This document shows positions 1-5,781 of a DNA stretch of 11,234 bases, in pieces. Where the stretch lies: positions 1-11,234 of the forward strand of contig JAJQAS010000125.1 in the NCBI GenBank assembly GCA_021203685.1, given 5' to 3'. Positions within the stretch are counted from its first letter, which is position 1; each line of letters opens with the position of its first letter. This DNA comes from Clostridiales bacterium. Its GTDB lineage: Bacteria; Bacillota; Clostridia; Oscillospirales; Oscillospiraceae. The notes under the pieces were generated by a model that was not told the DNA's origin, ran no database searches, and worked only from the letters and a program-made list of their open reading frames with translations. Both the position numbers and the translations under genes were made by a program.

Positions 1-396
1 CAGCTTTACAAGCAGATGACCCGGCTGTTGAAGCAGCGCAGGAAGATTCAGGAGACCATTGAGAGTATCACTCCGCTGAACGCCAGAGCCAAGTCGAAGG
101 AACTGTGTGTGCTGCTGGACCGGTATCTGCCCGCCGTCACCAAAATGCGGAGCGAGCTGGACACCTACCGCCAAAGCTTTGACGACCTGCGAACGGAGAA
201 CGCAGGGCTGAAAGAGGCGAACGCCGCCCTCACCGAACAGGGCAGGGAGAGCGTCCTCCGGCAGATGCAGGTCCTGCAAATGGAGCGGGACTACGCCCAG
301 GCGGTGGAGATCCTTGACCGTATCCCGCAGGAAGTATTGGAACAGTATGCGCCGGAGCAGTCGGCAGAAAGGAGAAAGCATAATGAGCGCGAATAA
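1..396 (+). CDS. C-terminal part of a coiled-coil element protein, possibly a mobilization (MobV/Pre-like) protein
   Basis: The frame is open from the first base, so the gene enters from the left and only the last ~131 residues are seen. An ATG at 16 lacks a convincing ribosome binding site and is probably internal. The visible part is charged and helical, with heptad-like stretches around ENAGLKEANAALTEQ and a final RIPQEVLEQY segment before a basic tail. Relaxases and plasmid recombination proteins of clostridial mobilizable elements often end in such coiled coils, and the position beside a recombinase fits, but no catalytic motif lies in the window. The function is therefore an inference from context. 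The stop codon overlaps the start of the next gene by 14 bases, which suggests translational coupling in one operon. Confidence 0.65.
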   Translation, partial: QLYKQMTRLLKQRRKIQETIESITPLNARAKSKELCVLLDRYLPAVTKMRSELDTYRQSFDDLRTENAGLKEANAALTEQGRESVLRQMQVLQMERDYAQAVEILDRIPQEVLEQYAPEQSAERRKHNERE

Positions 397-698
397 GGGA
401 ACACTTACCAAAAATGGGAGGAGCGTGATAACGTTTGGAGGTAAATGTCAGAGAGGACAAGAAGCTGGTCGATGTCTGGTTGACAAATGTGGAGAAAAAC
501 GACCCGCAGATTCAGGCACAGCTCAAGGAACTCTATGCGCAGTACAAGGAGAAAAAATATCTGGTGGCGGTCTACCAGTCCGGCAGCCGCGACCTCTATG
601 AGAGCACGTTGGCGCTGCTGGCTTACAACAAAAAGCGGGGAGCGGGGCTGGATGTACAACGGGAGAAGCGGCAGCGAGCCGTAACGGTGGAACGTTGA
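383..698 (+). pseudogene. Small element protein of unknown function, apparently frameshifted
   Basis: An ATG at 383 follows a strong ribosome binding site (AAAGGAG at 368-374, spacing 8) and overlaps the end of the upstream gene. It begins a protein-like stretch (MSANKGTLTKNGRSVITFGG) and then turns into low-quality sequence. From about 435 the adjacent frame carries a well-formed protein up to TGA at 696-698, with segments such as VREDKKLVDVWLTN and YKEKKYLVAVYQSGSRDLYE. Joining the two gives about 104 residues and needs removal of one base, or addition of two, near 434-445. Alternatively translation starts at TTG 435, where GGGAGGAG (416-423) lies 11 bases upstream, giving an intact 87-residue protein. 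I do not recognise the family. It is cytoplasmic by composition, with no membrane segment. It is probably an accessory protein of the element, co-transcribed with the gene before it. Confidence 0.6.
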
Positions 699-703
699 CT
701 GTT

Positions 704-736
704 GGCGGGGAGGGAGGTTTCTCTCCCCGCCCTTTT
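704..736 (+). terminator. Rho-independent terminator after the small element gene
   Basis: GGCGGGGAG (704-712) pairs perfectly with CTCCCCGCC (723-731) across a 10-base loop and is followed by C and TTTT. It lies 6 bases after the stop at 698 and separates the preceding element operon from the recombinase promoter. Confidence 0.8.
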
Positions 737-741
737 GGGGG

Positions 742-770
742 TTGCAATCCACGGAAAAGTAATATACAAT
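742..770 (+). promoter_or_regulatory. Sigma-A-type promoter of the recombinase gene
   Basis: TTGCAA (742-747) and TACAAT (765-770) are separated by exactly 17 bases, with transcription expected to begin near 777, about 44 bases before the ATG at 821. It lies directly after a terminator, so the recombinase is transcribed independently of the upstream element genes. A short imperfect dyad (ATGT at 769-772, ACAT at 778-781) sits at the start point and could bind a regulator, but it is too short to claim. Confidence 0.7.
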
Positions 771-820
771 GTTATCTACATAGAAAAATAAAATATCAGA
801 TAAGCAGCAAGGAGGACAGC

Positions 821-2977
821 ATGACAGAAACATTTGACATTGCAGGCTACACCCGCATCTCTGTAGACGACGAGCTTGACCGGGACAACATATCCATCGA
901 GAACCAGAAGGCCATCATTCAGGATTTTGTAAAACATCGGTTCCCCGGCAGCTCGCTGACCTTTTTCGAGGACCGGGACCGCTCCGGCTACACCTTCGAG
1001 CAGCGGGAGGGTTACCAGGCCATGCGCCGGGGGCTGATGAGCCACAGGTATGACATTCTGGTGGTGAAGGACTTTTCCCGATTTTCCCGCCGCAACAGCC
1101 GGGGACTGGTGGAACTGGAGGATCTGCGGGACGCAGGTGTGCGCATCATCTCCATTGGGGACGGCATCGACTTCCCCAACGACGACGACTGGCTGAAAAT
1201 CCAGTTTCAGTTCCTCATCAACGAGATGCCGGTGACGGACACCAGCAAGAAGGTGCGCAACGTCATCAAACGCCGCCAGGCGGACGGCCAATGGCTCTGC
1301 GCCGCTCCCTACGGCTATATCATCAACAAGCGCAGGGAGTTCGAGATCGTCCCCACAGAGGCTGACATTGTGCGCCGCATTTTTGACCTCTACAACAATG
1401 TGGGCTGGGGATACAAGAGAATCGCCAACCATCTCACGGATGAGGGCATCCCCACCCCCCGTATGTCAGAGCAGATGCGGAAGGAGGCTCAGGGAGAGAC
1501 GTACAGCCGCAAAACCAAGTCGGCTTGGGCCATTGTGACGGTGCAGGGGATACTGGACAACGATTTTTACATCGGCACTCTGCGCCAAGGCAAGTATACC
1601 CGAACCAAAATCAATGGCAAAGACGTCCGCCGGGACGATGGGGAGCAGATCGTCATTGAAAACCACCACCAGGCCATCATTGACTACCGCACCTTTGCCA
1701 CCACCCGCGCCCTGCGGGAAAAGCGCAGCCGGAACAACTACCGGGGTGTGAAGCTCAGCGACAACGTGTATTCCGGCTTTCTGGAGTGCGGCGACTGTGG
1801 CAGCCCCATGTTTGCCATGAGTCGCAAGGACTTGAAACCCGCCTACACCTGCGGCACCTATCATCGCCGGGGGCGGGCAGGATGCACCAGCCACCATATC
1901 CGGGTGGACAGGCTGGACGAGCTGCTGAAAATTTATGTCCAGCGGCTTATGGAGCAGTCCGCCGCCATGCTGGAGCAGTTGAACGCCGACCTGAACCGGG
2001 AGACGGAGGACGTGACAGAGACGGAACAGTCCGCCGACCATCTGGCCCAGGTGCTGGACGATTTGACCAAGGAGCTAAAGGCCACCAAGCGCCAGCGCAT
2101 CCGGGACATCATGAAGCACCCGGAGCAGGAACAGTTGTTGGAGGAGACCTATGACGAACTGGAGTCCGACTTGCAGCGGAAAATCGCAGGACTGAACCGC
2201 CAAATCGACCTGCTCTCTGACAAGCGTAACACCATCCTCCGGGCCAACCGGGTGGCGAAGACGGCTATAGACGTTTTCCGAGATATTCTGGAGAAGGAGC
2301 ATCTGGAGCGCAACGACCTGGAGCTGCTCATTGACCGCATCAAGGTTTATGAAGACCACCTGGAAATCCAGCTCCAGCCGGATATCGACGCCCTGCTCCG
2401 GGTAGGGCAGTTAGAGGACGCCGTAAATTTTGACCAGGACACGGCAGAAAACAGCCAGGTCACCCTCGTTCAGCGCGCCAGACAGCACGCCGACAAGGTC
2501 TACCGTGTCCATGTTATCAGTGACGGCGACCCCCTGGAAATCTATACAGACAAGGATGGCGAGGTCATCTTCAAGAAATACTCCCTAATGGGTGGGCTCA
2601 GCGACTTTGCCGGTCAGTTCTGCGAGACGCTCTACAAAACCACCGGCCACCCCGCCATCATCACCGACCGGGACGCGGTGATTTCCGTCTCCGGCCTGCC
2701 CAGGCGGGAGCTGATGGACAAGCGCATTTCCCTCCCCCTGGAGAACATCATGGAGGGGCGGCAGGTCTACCAGTACCGCCCGGGGGAGGCTCGGCTTCCT
2801 CTGACGGACAGCTACCCGGAGGCCGCGGTGTTCACCGCCGCCCCCATCCTCAGCCAGGGAGACGTACTGGGCTGCGTGGTGCTTTCCGGCCAGGAGGCCG
2901 ACGGCCCCATGGGAGAGACGGAGTACAAGCTGGCTCAAATCGTGTCCGGCTTTCTGGGGCGGCATATGGAAAACTGA
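821..2977 (+). CDS. Large serine recombinase fused in frame to the C-terminal part of SpoVT
   Basis: This 718-residue protein is a site-specific DNA recombinase whose tail is SpoVT. The start is ATG 821, with AAGGAGG at 809-815; upstream in-frame codons back to 695 precede the promoter and were rejected. Residues 1-150 form the resolvase catalytic domain, with YTRIS placing the nucleophile at Ser14 and the KDFSRFSRR motif near residue 85. A recombinase DNA-binding domain follows (about 160-300), then a zinc ribbon (Cys323, Cys326, Cys344, Cys355) and a long coiled coil (about 370-490), as in TnpX/phiC31-type integrases that insert and excise elements through a 2-bp staggered cut. Residues 568-718, from DGDPLEIY to the end, match SpoVT from just after its AbrB-like domain through the GAF domain. 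The recombinase part is complete and no catalytic residue appears lost, so activity is plausible. Whether the tail affects it is unknown. Confidence 0.93.
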   Translation: MTETFDIAGYTRISVDDELDRDNISIENQKAIIQDFVKHRFPGSSLTFFEDRDRSGYTFEQREGYQAMRRGLMSHRYDILVVKDFSRFSRRNSRGLVELEDLRDAGVRIISIGDGIDFPNDDDWLKIQFQFLINEMPVTDTSKKVRNVIKRRQADGQWLCAAPYGYIINKRREFEIVPTEADIVRRIFDLYNNVGWGYKRIANHLTDEGIPTPRMSEQMRKEAQGETYSRKTKSAWAIVTVQGILDNDFYIGTLRQGKYTRTKINGKDVRRDDGEQIVIENHHQAIIDYRTFATTRALREKRSRNNYRGVKLSDNVYSGFLECGDCGSPMFAMSRKDLKPAYTCGTYHRRGRAGCTSHHIRVDRLDELLKIYVQRLMEQSAAMLEQLNADLNRETEDVTETEQSADHLAQVLDDLTKELKATKRQRIRDIMKHPEQEQLLEETYDELESDLQRKIAGLNRQIDLLSDKRNTILRANRVAKTAIDVFRDILEKEHLERNDLELLIDRIKVYEDHLEIQLQPDIDALLRVGQLEDAVNFDQDTAENSQVTLVQRARQHADKVYRVHVISDGDPLEIYTDKDGEVIFKKYSLMGGLSDFAGQFCETLYKTTGHPAIITDRDAVISVSGLPRRELMDKRISLPLENIMEGRQVYQYRPGEARLPLTDSYPEAAVFTAAPILSQGDVLGCVVLSGQEADGPMGETEYKLAQIVSGFLGRHMEN
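2516..2545 (+). other. Probable attachment site (attR) inside spoVT
   Basis: The encoded protein changes from recombinase tail (VHVIS) to SpoVT (DGDPLEIY) here. In known SpoVT proteins the corresponding stretch reads LRI-REGDPLEI, so Ile and the GDPLEI residues could come from either parent. The crossover most likely lies between 2516 and 2545, where element and target must share at least a few bases. Serine integrases use short core identities, so the interval cannot be narrowed without the left junction. The pattern means insertion happened at about codon 28-34 of spoVT, right after its DNA-binding domain. Confidence 0.7.
2522..2977 (+). pseudogene. spoVT: 3' part of spoVT (GAF-like sensor domain), lacking its own start and DNA-binding domain
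   Basis: SpoVT is a forespore transcription factor that modulates sigma-G-dependent genes. It has an AbrB-like swapped-hairpin DNA-binding domain (about 50 residues) and a GAF domain. The 151 residues here align, from memory of the Bacillus subtilis protein (178 residues), with its residues from about 29 to the end: GDPLEIYTDKDGEVIFKKYS, then DFAGQFCETLY, AIITDRDAVISVSG, AAPILSQGDVLGCVVL and a final GFLGRHMEN. The first ~28 residues are replaced by recombinase, removing about half of the DNA-binding domain. No ribosome binding site precedes an internal ATG (2588), so the fragment is probably made only as part of the chimera. The GAF portion is well conserved and free of stops, which suggests recent insertion or continuing selection through excision. 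Confidence 0.9.
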
Positions 2978-3030
2978 AACGAAAAAACACAGGCAGTCTG
3001 CCGGATTTCGGTCAGTCTGTCCGAACAGAA

Positions 3031-3071
3031 AACGACCCCTCCGACAGCGCGCTGCCGCCGGAGGGGTCGTT
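3031..3071 (-). terminator. Terminator after the symporter gene
   Basis: A 13-bp perfect stem (3031-3043 with 3059-3071) encloses a 15-base loop. On the minus strand it is followed by a T-rich tract (TTTTCTGTT), so it best serves the gene ending at 3100. On the plus strand the tail is T-poor, although the strong stem between convergent genes may still slow transcription from the recombinase-spoVT side. Confidence 0.8.
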
Positions 3072-3099
3072 GGTGATTCTCTCTCAGATTGTCGGTTCG

Positions 3100-4398
3100 T
3101 TACTTTTTCGCGGGAGTAGCTTCCTCGCGGTTGAACACCTCGCGGTTCAGCGCGTGGTTCTGGTGGGAGACGATGATGGTGCAGACCGCGTCGCCAGTGA
3201 TGTTGACGGCGGTGCGGAGCATATCCAGGATACGGTCAATACCCATGATGAGGGCGATACCTTCCGTAGGCAGGCCAACGGAAGAGAGCACCATGGACAG
3301 CGTGACCAGGCCCACAGAGGGGACACCGGCGGTGCCGATGGAGGCCAGGGTCGCCGTGGCGATGACCGTCAAGATCTCCGCCGGGCCGAGGGACACGCCG
3401 TAGACCTGGGCGATGAAGATGACCGCCACGCCCTGCATGATGGAGGTGCCGTCCATGTTGATGGTGGCGCCCAGGGGGATGGTGAAGGAGGAAATTTTAC
3501 GGGAGACGCCCAGCTTGTTGGTCAAAGTGTCGATGGACAGGGGGATGGTGGCGTTGGAGGTGGCGGTGGTGAATGCAAACATCTGCACCGGGAAGAACTT
3601 CCTCAGGAACTTGATGGGGTTCAGACGGGTGAAAACCACCAGCAGCAGCATATACACACCGAAGCACTGGATGACCAGGGCCAGCGTCACCGACCCCATG
3701 TATTTGAGCATGGGCAGGAAGGCATCGAAGCCGATCCCGGCGAAGGTCTTGGCGATCATGCAAAACACGCCGATGGGGGCAATGGTCATAATGGACATGG
3801 TCATTTCCATCATCACGTCGTTGAACTGGCTGAAGAAGTTGGCCACGGTGCTGGCCTTCGTGCCCAGCTTGGCCAGCATAACGCCCACGATGAGGGCGAA
3901 GAAGATGACCGGCAGCATTTCACCCTCGGCCAGGGAGTTGAGGGGGTTGGTGGGAATGATGTTCAGCAGCGTATCCACAATGTCGGTGGACTCCGCCACT
4001 GTCACCTCAGAGGTTTCGATGGATTCCAGAGAGATGCCGATACCGGGGTTGATGAGGGACGCAATGCTCAGGGCGACGCACACCGCCACGGCGGTGGTAC
4101 ACAGATAGAAAATGATGATACGCACACCCACGCCGCCAAGGGTCTTGGTGTCGCCGATGGCCATGCTGCCGCACACCAGCGAGCAGAACACCAGTGGGAC
4201 CACCAGCATTTGCAGCAGCCGCACGAAGCCCTGGCCAATGAGGTAGAGGATGCCGTTGATAATGACGGTGTCCCGGATGTAGCCCTCCGGCATAAAGTAG
4301 TGGATCAGGACGCCGACGATGGCGCCGGCGATAAGCGCGATAAAAATTTGGGAGGATAATCCCAGCTTCTTCTTTTCGGTTTTCTCTTTTGCCGCCAT
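3100..4398 (-). CDS. Sodium:dicarboxylate/amino-acid symporter (DAACS/SDF family)
   Basis: This 432-residue membrane protein is predicted to import C4-dicarboxylates or acidic/neutral amino acids with sodium or protons, like GltP, DctA and SstT. Family hallmarks are the substrate-binding hairpin region TSNATIPLSI (about residue 280-290), GATINMDGT (about 310), AGVPSVGLVTL (about 355) and the late DRILDMLRTAVNITGD segment, whose Asp/Arg/Asn residues contact substrate and cation in family structures. Several long hydrophobic helices begin at LSSQIFIALIAGAIVGVLI. The start ATG at 4398 has AGGAGG at 4408-4413; upstream in-frame codons belong to another frame of the preceding gene. Its ATG overlaps the upstream stop (TAATG), so it is translationally coupled to the rmlD-like gene. 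The exact substrate cannot be read from the sequence. Confidence 0.92.
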   Translation of the reverse strand: MAAKEKTEKKKLGLSSQIFIALIAGAIVGVLIHYFMPEGYIRDTVIINGILYLIGQGFVRLLQMLVVPLVFCSLVCGSMAIGDTKTLGGVGVRIIIFYLCTTAVAVCVALSIASLINPGIGISLESIETSEVTVAESTDIVDTLLNIIPTNPLNSLAEGEMLPVIFFALIVGVMLAKLGTKASTVANFFSQFNDVMMEMTMSIMTIAPIGVFCMIAKTFAGIGFDAFLPMLKYMGSVTLALVIQCFGVYMLLLVVFTRLNPIKFLRKFFPVQMFAFTTATSNATIPLSIDTLTNKLGVSRKISSFTIPLGATINMDGTSIMQGVAVIFIAQVYGVSLGPAEILTVIATATLASIGTAGVPSVGLVTLSMVLSSVGLPTEGIALIMGIDRILDMLRTAVNITGDAVCTIIVSHQNHALNREVFNREEATPAKK

Positions 4399-5238
4399 TA
4401 GACCGTTCCTCCTGTTGCGTTGATATAATCGGCCAGCGCCGCTTTCCATTCCCTGGGTTCTTCCAGTCCTTCCAGCCGGAGCATCATGTTGTCCAACACA
4501 GAGTACTTGGGCCGCATCCCGTGGTCGCTGTCCACGGGGACCAGATTGGCGGTCTTGCCGGTCAGGCGCAGGACCTCCTGGGCAAACTCATACCGGCTGC
4601 AGCTGCCCTTGCAGACCGCGTGGTAGACGCCGTAAATGTCCTGGTCAATAAACTGCTTGATGACCTTCGCCAATTCCGAGGCGCTGGTGGGGCAGGCGAT
4701 TTGGTTGATGGGGACCCGCAGCTCGTCGCCGCTGTCGGCAGCCTCCAGCACGGTGTTGACAAAGTCCCTGCCGATGCCATACACCCAGGAGCTTCTGACG
4801 ATAACATAGCGGGTGCTCAGCGACTCGATCATGCGCTCCCCGGCGTACTTGGATTTTCCGTAGACATTGTTGGGCATGGCCACGTCAAACTCCGTGTAGG
4901 GGAAGGATTTGTTCAGGTCAAACACGTCGTCGGTGGAGAACTGGATGACCTTGCAGTTGACCGGTTCCGCCTCGGCAGCGATGTTCCGCGCCCCCCAGGG
5001 CGTTGACGCGGTAAGCCTCATCCGGGTCGTCCTCGCACTGCTGCGGGTCGGTGATGCCCGCGCAGTTAATGACCACGTCCGGGCGATTGCGCTGCATAAA
5101 CAGCCGCACCTCGTCCCGGTCGGTCACGTCGACCTCGTCCTTGTCGGTGGGGAGCAGCTCATAGGATTTCAGGTTCAGCAGCTCCATCAGCGCGGAACCC
5201 ACATGGCCTTTCACCCCGACGATCGCAATTTTTTTCAT
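4398..5238 (-). pseudogene. RmlD-like dTDP-4-dehydrorhamnose reductase / sugar-nucleotide SDR, one-base frameshift
   Basis: The gene encodes an extended short-chain dehydrogenase resembling RmlD, which reduces dTDP-4-dehydrorhamnose with NAD(P)H. The start is ATG 5238 after AAGGAG with an 11-base spacer. An N-terminal Rossmann motif GVKGHVG (residues 8-14) and VINCAGITDP are followed by AYRVNALG. The frame then shifts at six consecutive C on the plus strand (4991-4996). In the next frame it continues with ARNIAAEAE, FSTDDVF (catalytic Thr region) and YGKSKYAGE (YxxxK catalytic pair) to TAA at 4400-4398. With five G the protein would be about 279 residues, the usual family length. As written, translation stops near 4918 after about 106 residues. 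No other rhamnose genes are nearby, so a role in dTDP-rhamnose synthesis is uncertain. The downstream symporter gene overlaps its stop by one base. Confidence 0.85.
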
Positions 5239-5249
5239 TGATACATCAT

Positions 5250-5256
5250 CTCCTTA
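5250..5256 (-). promoter_or_regulatory. Ribosome binding site of the rmlD-like gene
   Basis: On the minus strand AAGGAG precedes the ATG at 5238 by 11 bases, a slightly long spacing. It supports this start and not a start inside the gene, including the in-frame ATG at 5021 of the second half. Confidence 0.6.
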
Positions 5257-5279
5257 ATACGTTAAAACGTTACATCAAT

Positions 5280-5308
5280 ACTATACCGAATTTTGACCGA
5301 AAGGTCAA
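5280..5308 (-). promoter_or_regulatory. Sigma-A-type promoter of the rmlD-like/symporter operon, overlapped by an inverted repeat
   Basis: On the minus strand TTGACC (5308-5303) and TATAGT (5285-5280) are separated by 17 bases, close to consensus. A perfect inverted repeat, TTGACC-GAAA-GGTCAA (5293-5308), covers the -35 box and could be a repressor or activator site. A second dyad, ACGTT-AA-AACGT (5259-5270), lies just after the expected transcription start. Both are candidate operators; no regulator is identified. Confidence 0.7.
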
Positions 5309-5405
5309 CCAAAACATGTGGACGAAAGTGCGAAAATCAGCATTTAGAGCGGATTCTGTTCCGAAAGCAGAAGAAGAACAGGGCGAATTTTCTTTTGGAG
5401 ACAAA

Positions 5406-5450
5406 AAACCTCTGATTCCATAACATCTGACGTTATGGGATCAGAGGTTT
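5406..5450 (-). terminator. Terminator after the acyl carrier protein gene
   Basis: A 19-bp stem with one wobble pair (5406-5424 with 5432-5450) closes a 7-base loop. On the minus strand it runs into six T (complement of 5403-5408), with the last three in the stem base. It lies about 50 bases after the stop of the acyl carrier protein gene and insulates the rmlD-like operon promoter from it. Confidence 0.88.
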
Positions 5451-5499
5451 GCCGGCATCCGCCCCGGAAAGCAGCAGTACAAAAGCCCTTGCCTGGGCG

Positions 5500-5733
5500 T
5501 TATTCTGCTACACCCTCGGCTTCCAAATAGCGGAGGATATCGTCTGCTGTCTCGAGACGCAGCGCGTCCTCGTCTGGAATGGCCACGTCAAATTCTTCCT
5601 CCAGCGCCATCAACAGCTCGACCAGAGCCAGACTGTCCGCGCCCAAATCATCCACAATAGAGGTGTCCCGCGTGATGGAACGCTCGGAGACGTTCAGGGT
5701 ATCGGCAATCAGGATCTGTAGCTTTTTGAACAT
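5500..5733 (-). CDS. acpP: Acyl carrier protein
   Basis: This 77-residue acidic protein carries acyl chains on a 4'-phosphopantetheine arm. The attachment motif is DLGADSL with Ser34, followed by the recognition helix ALVELLMALEEEFDVAIPDED, a typical ACP. The length matches AcpP. The start ATG 5733 gives the canonical MFKKLQ beginning, with GAAAGGA about 8 bases upstream; a longer in-frame reading to 5769 adds 12 unrelated residues. It lies 48 bases after the ROK regulator gene on the same strand with no clear promoter between them, so it may be co-transcribed with that gene. No fatty acid synthesis genes are adjacent. It could be the housekeeping AcpP or a dedicated carrier for another pathway; the sequence does not decide, and the symbol is provisional. 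Confidence 0.93.
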   Translation of the reverse strand: MFKKLQILIADTLNVSERSITRDTSIVDDLGADSLALVELLMALEEEFDVAIPDEDALRLETADDILRYLEAEGVAE

Positions 5734-5781
5734 CGTATTGTCCTTTCTGTAAAAACAAAGAGCATCCAAGGCGGGAAAGAA

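Larger units (their letters stand above)
1..2530 (+). mobile_element. Right-hand end of an integrative (probably mobilizable) element inserted in spoVT
   Basis: This stretch holds, in one direction, a coiled-coil protein end, a small accessory gene, a terminator and a large serine recombinase gene whose 3' end runs into spoVT sequence. Large serine recombinases commonly lie at one end of the element they mobilise, next to the attachment site, as seen here. The right boundary is inferred from the point where the translated protein becomes SpoVT-like, around 2516-2545; the exact crossover base cannot be fixed without the other end or an empty site. The left boundary lies outside the window. The element is at least 2.5 kb, and whether it carries cargo or transfer genes is not visible. 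Base composition is close to that of the host part. Confidence 0.8.

Noticed and set aside
695..820. Longer N-terminus of the recombinase from an ATG-like start at 695
   Set aside because: The extension reads through a terminator and the recombinase promoter; ATG 821 has an ideal AAGGAGG and gives the normal resolvase start.
2994..3019. Direct repeat CAGTCTG (2994-3000 and 3013-3019) after spoVT, considered as an element end
   Set aside because: It is only 7 bases long and lies beyond the spoVT stop, outside the point where recombinase sequence turns into SpoVT, so it cannot be the attachment site implied by the fusion.
3070..4359. A 429-codon open frame on the plus strand
   Set aside because: It is antisense to the symporter gene and translates to an Asp-, Gly- and His-rich sequence without any domain. 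The minus-strand frame has clear family motifs and a ribosome binding site.
5019..5021. ATG at 5021 on the minus strand as the start of a separate 207-codon gene
   Set aside because: It lacks a ribosome binding site and the first ten residues do not fit the SDR family, whereas joining with the upstream frame restores a full-length reductase.
5238..5423. A 61-codon open frame on the plus strand
   Set aside because: It overlaps the minus-strand promoter, dyads and the arm of a terminator, has no ribosome binding site and no recognisable protein.
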